In this document: positions 27,522-37,418 of the stretch, one piece after another
Numbering within the stretch: position 1 is the first letter of the stretch
Layout: every line of letters begins with the position of its first letter
Assembly (NCBI RefSeq): GCF_005796205.1
Contig: NZ_VAHN01000001.1
Coordinates: 496,001-560,000 of the forward strand
Direction: 5' to 3'
DNA length: 64,000 nucleotides
DNA from: Pseudarthrobacter sp. NamE2
Lineage (GTDB): Bacteria; Actinomycetota; Actinomycetes; Actinomycetales; Micrococcaceae
The notes under the pieces: model-generated
Told to the model about the DNA's origin: nothing
The model's input: the letters and a program-made list of their open reading frames with translations, nothing else
Databases searched by the model: none
Made by a program: the position numbers and the translations under genes

Positions 27522-29083
27522 CAGGAGTCCGCCCCGCCGGGGAGCGACTCGGCCGAAATGTTCTTCAGCGAACCGGCGGTGTGCACCGCCCGGAGCGGTG
27601 CCGCGGCCTTGTTCACGGTCTCGAGGGCCTCCGTGGGGTTCACCGAGTCCGCCACGATGCCGCCGCCCGCCTGCACGTACGCCCGGCCGTCCCGAAGCAG
27701 CGCCGACCGGATGGCGATGGCCATGTCCATGTCGCCGGCAAAGTCGAGGTACCCCACCACGCCGCCGTAGATGCCGCGGCGGTGCGGTTCCAGTTCGTCG
27801 AGCAGGCGCAGCGCCCGGGGCTTCGGTGCACCGGACAGGGTGCCGGCCGGGAAGGTCGCCTTCAGGACGTCGTACGCCTTGGCCCGGGGTGAAAGCCTTC
27901 CCACCACAGTGGAGACCAGGTGCATGATGTGGCTGAAGCGCTCCACCTCCATGAACTGGGTGACGTCCACGGTACCGGCCACGCACACCTTGGACAGGTC
28001 GTTGCGGGACAGGTCCACCAGCATGAGGTGTTCGGCCCGCTCCTTCTGGTCCGCGAGCAGTTCCTCGGCGAGGGCCTTGTCCGCTTCCACCGTCTTGCCG
28101 CGGGGGCGGGATCCGGCGATGGGGTGCGTGATCACCTCTTCACCGGTGACGGTAACCAGGGCCTCCGGCGAGGAACCCACGATGGAGTACTCCCGGCCGT
28201 CGGCGTCCGCCAGGCTGAAGATGTACATATACGGACTGGGGTTGGTGTTCCGGAGCACCCGGTACACGTCCAGGGCGGAGGCGTTGCACTCCATCTCGAA
28301 CCGGCGGGAGATGACCACCTGGAACACTTCGCCGTCAACGATCGCTTCCTTGCCGCGGTCCAGGGCGGCAAGGTACTCGTTCTCGTCCCAGCGTTCCTGC
28401 ACGCTCGAGGCAAAGTCCAATGCTGCCGGGGCCAGGACTGAGACCGGCTGCGCCACCGGCGTGCTGACCTTGGCCAGGAGTGCCTTCACCCGGGCGACGG
28501 CGTCGTGCCAGGCCTCGTCCACCCGCTGGGAGCTGTTGTCGAAGTTGATGGCGTTGGCGATGAGCAGCACCGTGCCGTCCACGTTGTCGTGGACCGCCAT
28601 GTCCGTGACCAGGTTCAGGGCCATCTCGGGCAATTGCAGGTCATCTTCGGGCGGGCTGACCAGCCGCTCCCAGTGCCGCACGGTTTCCCAGCCAAGGAAG
28701 CCCACCAGGCCGGAGGTAAAGGGCGGCAGTCCCTCGAACCTGTCCGTACGGAGCGCCTCGATGGTGTCCCGGATGGCGTCCACGGGGCTGCCGTCCACCG
28801 GAACGCCTGCGGGAGGTTCCCCCAGCCAGTGCGCGTTGCCGTCCTTGGTGGTCAGTGTGGCCCGGGACCTGGCACCGATGAAGGAGTAGCGGGACCAGGC
28901 GCCGCCCACGGCCGCTGATTCCATGAGGAACGTGCCGGGCTGGCCCTGGGCCAGTTTGCGGTACAGGCCGATAGGGGTTTCCGCATCAGCCAGCACCTTG
29001 AGCCGCACGGGGATGACGCGGCTGTGCCCGGCAAGTTCCCGGAACTCCTCCAGGGTGGGGCTGATGATTCCAAGGTCCTGCAT
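27521..29083 (-). CDS. trpE: Anthranilate synthase component I
   Basis: 520 aa from the ATG at 29083. It converts chorismate to anthranilate with the TrpG amidotransferase, whose gene is not in the window. The chorismate-binding domain is clear: PSPYMYIFSL, GSSPEALVTV, the HPIAGSRPRGKT segment, DLSRNDLSKVC and the terminal GYLDFAGDMDMAIAIRSALLRDGRAYVQAGGGIVADS. The regulatory N-terminal domain is present. Upstream sequence could encode more residues in frame but lacks a start signal. trpD and trpF are also absent here. Confidence 0.96.
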   Translation of the reverse strand: MQDLGIISPTLEEFRELAGHSRVIPVRLKVLADAETPIGLYRKLAQGQPGTFLMESAAVGGAWSRYSFIGARSRATLTTKDGNAHWLGEPPAGVPVDGSPVDAIRDTIEALRTDRFEGLPPFTSGLVGFLGWETVRHWERLVSPPEDDLQLPEMALNLVTDMAVHDNVDGTVLLIANAINFDNSSQRVDEAWHDAVARVKALLAKVSTPVAQPVSVLAPAALDFASSVQERWDENEYLAALDRGKEAIVDGEVFQVVISRRFEMECNASALDVYRVLRNTNPSPYMYIFSLADADGREYSIVGSSPEALVTVTGEEVITHPIAGSRPRGKTVEADKALAEELLADQKERAEHLMLVDLSRNDLSKVCVAGTVDVTQFMEVERFSHIMHLVSTVVGRLSPRAKAYDVLKATFPAGTLSGAPKPRALRLLDELEPHRRGIYGGVVGYLDFAGDMDMAIAIRSALLRDGRAYVQAGGGIVADSVNPTEALETVNKAAAPLRAVHTAGSLKNISAESLPGGADS

Positions 29084-29199
29084 GGTGCTAAGTCTTCCAC
29101 CTGTTCTCGTAAGGGCCGGTTCCCACCGGCGCCTTGATTGGTCGTGCATAGGGCGGGCCCGCCGCCACCGGGGGCGCAGCCCTGCGGCACCGCTCCGGT

Positions 29200-29652
29200 T
29201 CAGCCCGCCTGGGCCGCCGTAACGTCCAGTTCCCTGCCGTCGAAGCAGGTCCGGGTACCGGTGTGGCAGGCGGCACCCACCTGGTCCACACGCACCAGCA
29301 GCGCGTCGCCGTCGCAATCCATGGCAACGGACTTCACCCACTGGACGTGCCCGGAGGTGTCCCCCTTGCGCCAGTACTCCTGGCGGGAGCGGGAGTAGAA
29401 GGTGACCCGGCCCGTGGTCATGGTGCGGTGGAGGGCTTCGTCATCCATCCAGCCAAGCATCAGGACCTCATTGGTGTCGTACTGCTGCACCACGGCAGCC
29501 ACCAAACCGGCGGCATCACGCTTGAGCGCAGCGGCGAGATCCGCAGGAAGCGGGCTTGCCGGTGAAGCCGCACCAGCGGAAGCGGTTGCGGTTCCTGGCA
29601 CGGTGGCGGCTGTTTGGACGGTGCTTGGGGCGGGGGCGGGCTGCTCAGACAT
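29200..29652 (-). CDS. hisI: Phosphoribosyl-AMP cyclohydrolase
   Basis: 150 aa; third step of histidine synthesis, opening the adenine ring of PR-AMP. Core motifs: [31 protein letters not shown], the metal site [21 protein letters not shown]. There is no HisE domain; hisE is separate at 32222-32485. The ATG at 29652 has no Shine-Dalgarno; a -10-like TAGACT (29665-29660) sits 7 nt before it, so the transcript is probably leaderless. An N-terminal Ala/Pro/Thr-rich extension of about 45 residues is unusual for the family. Confidence 0.94.
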   Translation of the reverse strand: MSEQPAPAPSTVQTAATVPGTATASAGAASPASPLPADLAAALKRDAAGLVAAVVQQYDTNEVLMLGWMDDEALHRTMTTGRVTFYSRSRQEYWRKGDTSGHVQWVKSVAMDCDGDALLVRVDQVGAACHTGTRTCFDGRELDVTAAQAG

Positions 29653-29763
29653 CAGGTCAAGTCTAGTGCCTCCTGCCGGGCCCAACCTGAAGTGAACAGC
29701 GGCGCGCCAGCGGCAGCAGGGGCGCTGCCCAAGTCTGTGCCGGTCGTGCTACTTTTCCAAGTG

Positions 29764-30408
29764 ATGCATTTCGTCGAACCGTCCCGTGAAGTCCTGGCCG
29801 AGACCCTGCTTGCGGCCGGTCCTGACGCGCCCACGCTGTGCAGGGGCTGGCGTACCAGGGACCTCGCAGCGCACCTTTACCTGCGCGAGCGGAAGGTGTC
29901 CGTGGGGCTGGGCCTGATCATCAAGCGGCTGGCCAAGGCCTCGGACCAGGCGACGGCCAAGCTGGCCGCAAAGCTCGCCACGGCCGAGGACTACGCCGGC
30001 CTGGTAAACACCTTCCGCGCCGGACCGCCGGCGCTCTCGCCGATGAACATCAAGGCGCTCGACGAAAGCTCCAACCTCATCGAGTACTTCGTGCATACGG
30101 AGGACGTCCGCCGCGCCGTTGACCGTTGGGCTCCCCGCGCACTTGACGAGGCCTACTCCGAAGCCCTCTGGGACGAACTGGTCAAGCGGGCCGCCATCCT
30201 CTACCGCGGCGTTGACCTGGGCATCGTGCTGGTCCGCCCCTCCGGCCCGCGGCACGTCGCCAAGCGCGCGTCCGTCTCCGTGGCCATCGTCGGCGAGCCG
30301 GGCGAACTGCTGATGCACGCCCACGGCCGCACCCGCCACGCCCTGGTCACGTTTGAAGGCCAGCCGGACGCCGTCGCGCTCCTGCAATCGGCCGAAGTGG
30401 GGATTTAG
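29764..30408 (+). CDS. TIGR03085-family metal-binding protein (DinB/maleylpyruvate isomerase-like)
   Basis: 214 aa from the ATG at 29764. A -10-like TACTTT at 29750-29755 lies 8 nt upstream, again suggesting a leaderless message. The N-terminal LCRGWRTRDLAAHLYLRE contains the histidine characteristic of the mycothiol-dependent maleylpyruvate isomerase/DinB-like fold; SNLIEYFVHTEDVRRA supplies a second. The family binds a metal and its role is unknown. It is the only plus-strand gene inside the his block, divergent from hisI and convergent with hisF. Confidence 0.78.
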   Translation: MHFVEPSREVLAETLLAAGPDAPTLCRGWRTRDLAAHLYLRERKVSVGLGLIIKRLAKASDQATAKLAAKLATAEDYAGLVNTFRAGPPALSPMNIKALDESSNLIEYFVHTEDVRRAVDRWAPRALDEAYSEALWDELVKRAAILYRGVDLGIVLVRPSGPRHVAKRASVSVAIVGEPGELLMHAHGRTRHALVTFEGQPDAVALLQSAEVGI

Positions 30409-30437
30409 TCCCCACCCGCGGACTCGCGCCCCTCGGA

Positions 30438-31214
30438 CTACCTGACCTCGAAGCCCGCGGCCCGGATTGCGTCCTTGACCTGGTGCATCATGTCGTTGGG
30501 GCCCCAGTGGAAGATCGAGGCTGCAAGGACAGCGTCAGCCCCTGCGGCAATCGCCGGTGGGAAGTGGGCCGGTTCGCCGGCTCCGCCGGAGGCGATCAGC
30601 GGGACTTTCACGGCGGCACGGACGGCCTTGATCATGTCAAGGTCGAAGCCGTCCTTGGTGCCGTCGGCGTCGATGGAGTTCAGCAGGATCTCCCCCACAC
30701 CGCGGTCGGCGGCTTCCCTGGCCCACTCGATCGCGTCGATTCCGGTGCCGGTACGCCCGCCATGGGTGGTCACTTCAAAGCCCGACGGCGTGGGCTGGGA
30801 TCCGGGGCGGGTGCGGCGGGCATCGACGGACAGGACGAGCACCTGCGAGCCGAAGTGCCGCGTGATTTCGTCGATCACGTCGGGGCGTGCGACGGCGGCG
30901 GTGTTGATGGCAGCCTTGTCGGCGCCGAAGCGGAGGAGCTTATCCACTTCGGCCACGCCGCGGACGCCGCCGCCGACGCACAGCGGGATGAAGACTTCCT
31001 CCGCCGTACGGCGGACCACGTCGAAGGTGGTCTCGCGGTTTCCGGAAGATGCGGTGACATCAAGGAACGTCAGTTCGTCCGCGCCGGCGTTGTCGTAGCG
31101 GTGGGCCAGTTCCACCGGGTCGCCGGCGTCGCGGAGGCCTTCGAAGTTGACGCCCTTGACGACGCGCCCGGCGTCGACATCAAGGCAGGGAATGACACGT
31201 ACTGCTACTGCCAT
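30438..31214 (-). CDS. hisF: Imidazole glycerol phosphate synthase subunit HisF
   Basis: 258 aa (beta/alpha)8 cyclase. It uses ammonia from HisH to make IGP and AICAR. The catalytic aspartates are in [15 protein letters not shown] (D11) and VLSVDARR. Phosphate-binding loops are VCVGGGVR-like [10 protein letters not shown] and LIASGGAGE. The ATG is preceded by AGGAG. hisH is not in the window. Confidence 0.97.
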   Translation of the reverse strand: MAVAVRVIPCLDVDAGRVVKGVNFEGLRDAGDPVELAHRYDNAGADELTFLDVTASSGNRETTFDVVRRTAEEVFIPLCVGGGVRGVAEVDKLLRFGADKAAINTAAVARPDVIDEITRHFGSQVLVLSVDARRTRPGSQPTPSGFEVTTHGGRTGTGIDAIEWAREAADRGVGEILLNSIDADGTKDGFDLDMIKAVRAAVKVPLIASGGAGEPAHFPPAIAAGADAVLAASIFHWGPNDMMHQVKDAIRAAGFEVR

Positions 31215-31270
31215 GGGTACTCCTGGAATCTTTTTTGTTGGTCCTGCTGCGCGGCGTCGGGTCAGCCCGT

Positions 31271-32131
31271 TCAGATGCGGCAGGCGTGGATGCTGCTGAC
31301 CAGGATGGCGCGGGCGCCAAGGTCGTACAGCTCGTCCATGATCCGGTTGGTTTCCTTCTTGGGCACCATGGACCGGACGGCGACCCAGTCGGAGTCCTGC
31401 AGCGGGGACACGGTGGGCGATTCCAGGCCTGGAGTCAGTGCGGCGGCCTTTTCCACGAGTTCCTTGCGGATGTCGTAGTCCATCAGGACGTACTGGCGCG
31501 CCACCAGGACGCCCTGCAGGCGCCGGATGAGGACGTCGATCTCACGCGCGGTACCGTTGGCGGCTCCGCCCTCTCCGGTGCGGCGGATCATGACGGCCTC
31601 GGACTTGAGGATGGGTTCGCCGAAGATTTCCATGCCGGCGGCCTTCAGGGTGTTGCCGGTTTCCACCACGTCGGCGATGGCGTCTGCCACGCCAAGCCGC
31701 ACGGAGGACTCCACGGCGCCGTCGAGCCTGACCACCTTGGCATTGATGCCGCGCTCGGCAAGGTAGCCGCGCAGAAGCCCGTCGTAGCTGGTTGCCAGGC
31801 GCTTGCCTTCAAGCTCCTCCACGGCGGAGAAATCGCCCACGGGGCCGGCGAAGCGGAACGTGGAGGCCGCGAAGCCCAAGGGAAGCAGTTCTTCGGCTTC
31901 CACCTCGGCGTCCAGCAGCAGGTCCCGGCCGGTGATGCCGACGTCGAGCGTTCCCTGGCCCACGTACACCGCGATGTCACGGGGGCGCAGGAAGAAGAAC
32001 TCGATGTCGTTGTCCGGGTCCACCATGACCAGCTCACGGGTATCGCGGCGCTGGCGGTATCCGGCTTCGGACAGCATGGCAGACGCGGCTTCGGACAGGG
32101 ATCCCTTGTTGGGGACGGCTACTCGCAGCAT
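31271..32131 (-). CDS. hisG: ATP phosphoribosyltransferase (long form)
   Basis: 286 aa, the long hexameric form with a C-terminal ACT-like regulatory domain (ending VSSIHACRI) and no need for HisZ. The start [13 protein letters not shown] and the [33 protein letters not shown] region are typical. It commits PRPP and ATP to histidine synthesis and is feedback inhibited by histidine in the family. It follows hisE after 90 nt. Confidence 0.97.
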   Translation of the reverse strand: MLRVAVPNKGSLSEAASAMLSEAGYRQRRDTRELVMVDPDNDIEFFFLRPRDIAVYVGQGTLDVGITGRDLLLDAEVEAEELLPLGFAASTFRFAGPVGDFSAVEELEGKRLATSYDGLLRGYLAERGINAKVVRLDGAVESSVRLGVADAIADVVETGNTLKAAGMEIFGEPILKSEAVMIRRTGEGGAANGTAREIDVLIRRLQGVLVARQYVLMDYDIRKELVEKAAALTPGLESPTVSPLQDSDWVAVRSMVPKKETNRIMDELYDLGARAILVSSIHACRI

Positions 32132-32221
32132 GGGAAATCTTTCTAAATCTTGGAAGGTCTGTGTGTTCAGGCAGTGCAGGCCACGGCGGTTCCGGCGGCA
32201 GGAGGCGGGCCGGACCGGTGG

Positions 32222-32485
32222 CTACAGATGCTTGTAGACGTCTTCCAGGGTCAGGCCTTTGGCGAGCATCAGGACCTGCAGGTGGTAGAGCAGCTGGGAG
32301 ATTTCCTCGGCCGCGGCTTCATCGGATTCATATTCGGCAGCCATCCAGACTTCGGCTGCTTCCTCGACGACTTTCTTGCCGATGCCATGGACACCGGACT
32401 CCAATTCAGCGACGGTGCGGGAGCCTTCCGGACGGGTGGCTGCCTTCTCGCTGAGCTCAGCGAACAGCGTCTCGAAATTCTTCAC
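32222..32485 (-). CDS. hisE: Phosphoribosyl-ATP diphosphatase
   Basis: 87 aa from the GTG at 32485 (GGAGGG just upstream). It is an all-alpha MazG-like pyrophosphatase for PR-ATP, with [20 protein letters not shown] and [20 protein letters not shown] supplying the metal-binding acidic residues. It lies between ribH (98 nt upstream) and hisG. Confidence 0.95.
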   Translation of the reverse strand: MKNFETLFAELSEKAATRPEGSRTVAELESGVHGIGKKVVEEAAEVWMAAEYESDEAAAEEISQLLYHLQVLMLAKGLTLEDVYKHL

Positions 32486-32583
32486 GCCCTCCAGCCTACT
32501 TGCTGCGGCCGGAAGGGCGCTTCCCGGGGCGTTGGATGACGGGCGCGATGTGAGCGAACACACAGGCGCCCGTCCCCAGCCGG

Positions 32584-33072
32584 CTAGCTCCGGAACTGCT
32601 TGAGGACGACGGCGGTGGCCAGCGCCGCGGTGACCGCCTCGTGGCCCTTGTCTTCCTTGGAGTCCGGCAGGCCCGCGCGGTCGAGACCCTGCTGTTCGGT
32701 GTCGCAGGTGAGGACGCCGAAGCCCACCGGAACACCGGTGCGCACGCTGACGTCGGTAAGTCCCGACGTCGCGGCCTGGCAGACGTAGTCGAAGTGCGGC
32801 GTGCCGCCGCGGATCACGACGCCGAGGGCAACGACGGCGTCAAAGTGCGGCGCCAGCCGGGCGGCAGCCACCGGGAGCTCGAAGCTGCCGGGAACGCGCA
32901 GGACGGTGGGCTCACTGATGCCTGCTTCCTTGGCGGCGCGCAGGGCGCCGTCGAGGAGCCCGTCCATGATCTGCGTGTGCCAGCTGGCCGCCACGATCGC
33001 CAGCCGCAGCTGCGAGGTTTCGGCGGGGTTGAGGGTGGTGAGGTCGATGCTGGGGGCGCCGTGTCCGCTCAT
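32584..33072 (-). CDS. ribH: 6,7-dimethyl-8-ribityllumazine synthase
   Basis: 162 aa. It joins ribityl-aminouracil and dihydroxybutanone phosphate. Motifs: [42 protein letters not shown] (catalytic His in HFDYV), [16 protein letters not shown]. Family members form icosahedral shells. It follows ribA after 17 nt and ends the riboflavin operon. Confidence 0.97.
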   Translation of the reverse strand: MSGHGAPSIDLTTLNPAETSQLRLAIVAASWHTQIMDGLLDGALRAAKEAGISEPTVLRVPGSFELPVAAARLAPHFDAVVALGVVIRGGTPHFDYVCQAATSGLTDVSVRTGVPVGFGVLTCDTEQQGLDRAGLPDSKEDKGHEAVTAALATAVVLKQFRS

Positions 33073-33089
33073 GATTCTGTTGGTTCCGT

Positions 33090-33821
33090 TCAGTCTTGTT
33101 CGTGGATCAGGGTGTTGGGCATGGTGACGGGCACGGGGTCCACGTGGGTGTCCAGGAGCAGGCGGTGCTCCATCCGGTCCTTTTTGGTCTGGAGGTAGCG
33201 GATGTTCTGGTCGCGGGAGGGAACCTCGGTGGGAACCATCTCCACTACCTTCACACCTGCCCTGGCCAGCCTGTTCTGCTTGTCAGGGTTGTTGCTCAGC
33301 AGGCGGACCTCGTGCAGGCCCATCTCTGCAAGCACCTGGGCTGCGGCATTGTAGGAACGGGCGTCCACGGGCAGTCCCAGTTGCTCGTTGGCCTCGACGG
33401 TGTCAAAGCCCGCTTCCTGCAGGGCATAGGCCTTGATCTTGTTTCCCAGGCCGATACCGCGGCCCTCCTGTCCCCGCAGGTAAAGCAGGGTTCCGCCTTC
33501 TGCATGGATCAGTTCCAAGGCATAGGCAAGCTGCTCGCCGCAGTCGCAGCGGTAGGAACCGAACACATCTCCGGTGAGGCATTCGGAGTGCAGTCGGACC
33601 AGGGGCGCTTTGCCGTCCCGGGGCGGATTGGGGGAACTGACGGCAAGGTGCTCCACGCCGGTGACCAGATCGGTCCAGGCCTGCGCAACAAATTCGCCAA
33701 AGGCTGTGGGCAGCTGCACGATGGGTCCGCCGCTGACTGGATGGGGAACCACGCCGCTGCCGGTGCGTTCCGCCCGGTGCCCGTCCCGGAGGTTGCCGTT
33801 GCCTGCTGCGGATGCCGTCAT
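33090..33821 (-). CDS. ribA: GTP cyclohydrolase II
   Basis: 243 aa from the ATG at 33821, which overlaps the ribB stop (ATGA). It opens GTP at the first step of riboflavin synthesis. Zinc ligands are in [15 protein letters not shown]; the catalytic loop is [15 protein letters not shown]. In many bacteria RibB and RibA are one fused protein; here they are two coupled genes. About 50 residues of N-terminal extension precede the usual domain start. Confidence 0.95.
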   Translation of the reverse strand: MTASAAGNGNLRDGHRAERTGSGVVPHPVSGGPIVQLPTAFGEFVAQAWTDLVTGVEHLAVSSPNPPRDGKAPLVRLHSECLTGDVFGSYRCDCGEQLAYALELIHAEGGTLLYLRGQEGRGIGLGNKIKAYALQEAGFDTVEANEQLGLPVDARSYNAAAQVLAEMGLHEVRLLSNNPDKQNRLARAGVKVVEMVPTEVPSRDQNIRYLQTKKDRMEHRLLLDTHVDPVPVTMPNTLIHEQD

Positions 33822-34507
33822 CGTTTCTCCTTCTCCCCAAGGTAGGCCACCAGATCTTCGATGGAGATCAGGGGGCAGCCGTGCTCCGCCGCGAACGAGC
33901 GGAGCCCGTCCAGGCGCATCATTTCGCCGTCGTCGTACACCACTTCCGCGATGACGCCCACGGGCTCGAGGCCCGCAAGGCGGCACAGGTCAACCGCGGC
34001 CTCCGTGTGGCCCGGGCGCTCCCGCACACCTCCGTCAACTGCGCGCAGCGGAAATATATGCCCGGGCCGGGTGACGGCGGCCGGGGCGGCTGACGGGTCG
34101 GCCAGCACCCTGGCCGTGAGGGCGCGGTCAGTGGCGGAAATGCCGGTGCTGACCCCGACGGCGGCATCGCAGGACACGGTGTAGGCAGTGCCCTTGGAGT
34201 CCTCGTTCACCGCAACCATGGGCGGCAGTGCCAGGGCATCGGCACGCTCACCGGACAGCGGGACACAGATGACTCCCGAGCTGTACCTGATGGTCCAGCC
34301 CATCAGGGCCGGTGTGGCGTGCTGGGCGGCGAAAATGATGTCGCCTTCGTTTTCGCGGTCCTCATTGTCGACCACCAGGACCGGTTTGCCGGCGGCCATG
34401 GCCCGGACGGCGTCCTCGATGGGGTCCAGCATCTGCTCCTGCGCCCGGTCCGGGCCCTGCACGCCGATGTTGACAGTTTCCGGCTCGAACCGGACGGCGG
34501 CGTTCAT
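33818..34507 (-). CDS. ribB: 3,4-dihydroxy-2-butanone 4-phosphate synthase
   Basis: 229 aa from the ATG at 34507, overlapping the ribE stop by 4 nt. It converts ribulose 5-phosphate to the four-carbon precursor of lumazine. Motifs: [17 protein letters not shown] (acidic loop), [10 protein letters not shown] and [15 protein letters not shown] with the metal-binding His and catalytic Glu. The substrate is made by the Rpe reaction, and rpe is nearby. Confidence 0.96.
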   Translation of the reverse strand: MNAAVRFEPETVNIGVQGPDRAQEQMLDPIEDAVRAMAAGKPVLVVDNEDRENEGDIIFAAQHATPALMGWTIRYSSGVICVPLSGERADALALPPMVAVNEDSKGTAYTVSCDAAVGVSTGISATDRALTARVLADPSAAPAAVTRPGHIFPLRAVDGGVRERPGHTEAAVDLCRLAGLEPVGVIAEVVYDDGEMMRLDGLRSFAAEHGCPLISIEDLVAYLGEKEKR

Positions 34508-35142
34508 CGGGCATCTCCTGCCACTGCGGAGGCATCGCGGAAGGCCAGCAGCCGCTCGGTGTACTTGGCGAGGACGTCCACCTCCAGGTTCACCCGGCTT
34601 CCGGTTTCCTTGGCACCCAGCCCGGTCTCGGCAAGGGTGGTGGGAATCAGCCCCACTTCGAACCATGGCTCCGGTTCCGCAGCGTCACTGACCGCCGTCA
34701 CGGTGAGGGACACGCCGTCGATGGCAATGGAGCCCTTTTCCGCGATGTAGCGGGCCAGGTTGCCCGGAACGCCGAAGCGCAGCCGTTCCCAGTTGCCCAG
34801 CGGTTCGCGCTCCAGCAGCACACCCACGCCGTCCACGTGGCCCTGCACCACGTGGCCGTCCAGCCGTCCCCCGGCGGGAACGCAGCGTTCCAGGTTGACG
34901 GAATCGCCGGGCGCCAGCTCGCCGATGGTGCTGCGGACCAAGGTCTCGCCCATCACGTCCACACTGAATTCCTTGCTGTCGATCTCAGTGGCGGTGAGGC
35001 AGACTCCGTTGACTGCGATCGAACCGCCCAGGGCCAGGCCCTCAGTGGTGCCCGGCGCGTAAAGCCGGACGGTGGCGCTGGTGTCGCCGTCCCTTTCCAC
35101 GGAGAGGACATGCCCCTGCTCGGCGATAATTCCGGTAAACAT
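34504..35142 (-). CDS. ribE: Riboflavin synthase (alpha chain)
   Basis: 212 aa with two tandem barrels: N-half [12 protein letters not shown]... [13 protein letters not shown]-half [14 protein letters not shown] ... [12 protein letters not shown]. It dismutates two lumazines into riboflavin. Neighbouring genes overlap it by 1 nt (TGATG with ribD) and 4 nt (ATGA with ribB). Confidence 0.97.
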   Translation of the reverse strand: MFTGIIAEQGHVLSVERDGDTSATVRLYAPGTTEGLALGGSIAVNGVCLTATEIDSKEFSVDVMGETLVRSTIGELAPGDSVNLERCVPAGGRLDGHVVQGHVDGVGVLLEREPLGNWERLRFGVPGNLARYIAEKGSIAIDGVSLTVTAVSDAAEPEPWFEVGLIPTTLAETGLGAKETGSRVNLEVDVLAKYTERLLAFRDASAVAGDAR

Positions 35143-36323
35143 CAGTAGCCTCCCTGGGCTTGCTCCGCGCTCTGGCGGGACGGGTGGGGGTCAAGGGCAA
35201 CGGTGCGTTGCGGTCGCAAGTGAAGTCGAAGGTCCCGGCCAAGCGTGCGGACTGCGCCGCCGTCGGACGGGTCCCATTCCCACTGCTGGGCATCCGGCAG
35301 GCTGGTGATTCCCAGTCCGTTCAGCGACGGGGTTCCGGAACCCAACAGGGTGGGCGCCAGGTACACGATGAGTTCATCGACCAGTCCGGCGGTGAGGAAC
35401 GCGCTGAGGATCCGCGATCCTCCTTCGACCATGACGTGCCGGGCACCTGAGGCGTACAGCAGGGACAGGGCATCGGCAGGCTCCCGGGTGGGAAGGTGCA
35501 CGGAGAGCCCGTCTTCCCCGCGGATGGCAGCGTCGGCAGGAATGTCCCGCAAACCCATGACGGCGCGCACCGGCTGCTGCGCGGCAGGAGCACCCTGCCC
35601 GTCCCGCGCCGTCAGCCGCGGGTTGTCCACCAGCACGGTCTGGGTTCCCACCAGGATGGCGTCGATCCGGCTGCGGATCGAGTGGTTGTCCGCCAGGGAT
35701 TCGGGGCAGGAAATCCATTGGCTGGTGCCGTCCTCGGCAGCAATCCTGCCGTCCAGCGTCTGGGCAATGTGCAGCGTAACGAACGGGCGACTGGCGGCCA
35801 CTGCCTCGAACCACTGCCTGTTCAGCTCCAGCGCCCCGGCCGCACCCAATCCGCTGCGTACGCGGACCCCGGCGCTCCGCAGCGTGGCTGCACCGCCCGC
35901 TGCGGGATCATGGGGATCGTCCACGGCGTAGACCACGTCGGTGATTCCGGCGCCGATGATCGCCTCCGTGCAGGGCCCCGTGCGGCCAATGTGGTCGCAC
36001 GGCTCCAGCGTGACCACCATGGTGGAGCCGGCCAGGTCCAGCCCGGCGGCCCTGGCCTGGGCGATTGCGTCGGCCTCGGCGTGGGCGGTGCCGGCACCGC
36101 GGTGGAAGCCGGTGACAACGTGGCGGCCGTCGGGACTGACGACGACGGCGCCCACCAGCGGGTTGGCCCCGCGGGGTCCCTGCAGGGCCGCCTGGAGGGC
36201 AACTTCCATGGCACTGGTTTCAGCGGCACTGAAGGCGGTGACAACTCCCCTGGCAGGGACCAGGCCGGTCTTTTCCGGGATGTTTGGCGGGGCAGCCGCG
36301 GCTGGCGGGTTGCTGACCGTCAT
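35142..36323 (-). CDS. ribD: Bifunctional riboflavin deaminase/reductase
   Basis: 393 aa. The N-terminal deaminase has the zinc motifs HAEADAI and EPCDHIGRTGPC; the C-terminal reductase has FVTLHIAQTLDGRIAA, ILVGTQTVLVDNPRLT and VEGGSRILSAFL. About 38 residues precede the usual deaminase start. The ATG has no good ribosome binding site of its own and overlaps by 4 nt the stop of a 28-codon ORF, so translation probably depends on coupling. It is the first riboflavin gene after the FMN riboswitch. Confidence 0.95.
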   Translation of the reverse strand: MTVSNPPAAAAPPNIPEKTGLVPARGVVTAFSAAETSAMEVALQAALQGPRGANPLVGAVVVSPDGRHVVTGFHRGAGTAHAEADAIAQARAAGLDLAGSTMVVTLEPCDHIGRTGPCTEAIIGAGITDVVYAVDDPHDPAAGGAATLRSAGVRVRSGLGAAGALELNRQWFEAVAASRPFVTLHIAQTLDGRIAAEDGTSQWISCPESLADNHSIRSRIDAILVGTQTVLVDNPRLTARDGQGAPAAQQPVRAVMGLRDIPADAAIRGEDGLSVHLPTREPADALSLLYASGARHVMVEGGSRILSAFLTAGLVDELIVYLAPTLLGSGTPSLNGLGITSLPDAQQWEWDPSDGGAVRTLGRDLRLHLRPQRTVALDPHPSRQSAEQAQGGY

Positions 36324-36406
36324 GCGGCTGCCGCTGCGGGGTTGGTGGTGGCCGCTGCGGAAGCAGCAGCAGTTGAGGCGCTAAAGAGCCATCGCTTGGG
36401 GTTCAT
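36320..36406 (-). CDS. 28-aa leader peptide ORF before ribD
   Basis: ATG at 36406 with GGAAGGA about 10 nt upstream. It begins MNPKRWLFSAS and continues Ala/Thr-rich. The TGA overlaps the ribD ATG (ATGA), in a different frame. It lies between the FMN riboswitch and ribD. The better ribosome binding site belongs to this ORF and not to ribD, which suggests ribosomes enter here and reinitiate. No similar protein is known to me. It could instead be a chance frame. Confidence 0.5.
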   Translation of the reverse strand: MNPKRWLFSASTAAASAAATTNPAAAAA

Positions 36407-36500
36407 TCCTGCGTCGTTCCTTCCCTTTCGAACCGCGATGGCTCCGGGGGTATACGACAGCAGAAGGCTGCGGGGCCGAATGGCCCTGCAGGTACAGCTG

Positions 36501-36646
36501 TACGTGCTTCTCTCATCCAGACTTTAACTGTCGGTACCGGAATTCCACCGGTTCAACCGTCCACCGGAGATCCTTGAAGGACCGCCGGCTCGCGGGTCGC
36601 GGACTGTCACCGCCGGTTCGGACTTACACCGACCCCGGAGCACGTA
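36501..36646 (-). ncRNA. FMN riboswitch (RFN element)
   Basis: On the minus strand the conserved RFN blocks occur in order: CTCCGGGGTCGGTG, AAGTCCGAACCGGCGGTGA, CAGTCCGCGACCCGCGAGC, GGTTGAACCGGTGGAATTCC, GGTACCGACAGTTAAAGTC, TGGATGAGAG. A closing P1 stem TACGTGCT/AGCACGTA brackets it. Downstream a GGGCC-ATTC-GGCCC hairpin lacks a T tract, so control of translation initiation is more likely than intrinsic termination. It senses FMN and turns down ribD-ribE-ribB-ribA-ribH. Confidence 0.95.
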
Positions 36647-36686
36647 TGTGTGTTGTTATTGTGCCACAACCGGCAGGGGTCCCCGG

Positions 36687-37364
36687 TTATTCCGTCGCTG
36701 CGCGTAATGTCCGGGCAGCTTCCTTCCGCAAGCGGTCGATGGCGGCGGCAGGATCGTCGTCCCCGTAAACGGCCGAACCGGCGACAAATACGTTCGCCCC
36801 AGCTTCCGCCGCCCGCGTGATGGTTTCCTCGGTGATGCCGCCGTCCACCTGGATGGCCACGTCGATTCCGGATCCCTCGATCGCTGCCCTGGCGCGGCGG
36901 ATCTTGGGCAGGGTCACGTCAAGGAACGCCTGGCCGCCGAAGCCGGGCTCCACGGTCATGATGAGCAGCATGTCCAGTTCGGACAGCATGTCCAGGTAGG
37001 GTTCGACGGCGGTTGCCGGCCGCAGTGCCATTCCCGCCTTGGCGCCCCGGCTCCGGAGTTCCCGGGCGAGCTTGACGGGGGCGATGGACGCTTCGGCGTG
37101 GAAGGTGACCGAGGCCAGCCCGGCGTCCGCGAATCCTGGCGCCCAGCGGTCGGCGTCGGCGATCATGAGGTGGGCGTCCAGGGGAACCGGGCTGACTGCC
37201 TGGATGCGCTGCACCACCGGCAGGCCGATGGTCAGGTTGGGCACGAAGTGGTTGTCCATCACGTCCACGTGCACGGCGTCGGCGTTGCCGATGCGCTGCA
37301 GTTCAGCCTCCAGGTTGACGAAGTCGGCGGAGAGGATGCTCGGGTTGATGCAGCATTGCGTCAC
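36687..37364 (-). CDS. rpe: Ribulose-phosphate 3-epimerase
   Basis: 225 aa; GTG start. It interconverts ribulose 5-phosphate and xylulose 5-phosphate. Motifs: [27 protein letters not shown] with metal-binding His/Asp, [23 protein letters not shown]. It sits between rsmB and the riboflavin riboswitch and supplies or drains the RibB substrate. Confidence 0.97.
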   Translation of the reverse strand: MTQCCINPSILSADFVNLEAELQRIGNADAVHVDVMDNHFVPNLTIGLPVVQRIQAVSPVPLDAHLMIADADRWAPGFADAGLASVTFHAEASIAPVKLARELRSRGAKAGMALRPATAVEPYLDMLSELDMLLIMTVEPGFGGQAFLDVTLPKIRRARAAIEGSGIDVAIQVDGGITEETITRAAEAGANVFVAGSAVYGDDDPAAAIDRLRKEAARTLRAATE

Positions 37365-37418
37365 GTGTAAATGCCTTTCACTGGTTTTGCTGGACGTTCG
37401 ATGGGAAGGGCCGGGGGA

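Noticed and set aside
29084..29199. Possible tryptophan attenuator leader before trpE
   Set aside because: No short ORF with clustered Trp codons and a stop is present; the open frame runs into trpE with a single Trp codon.
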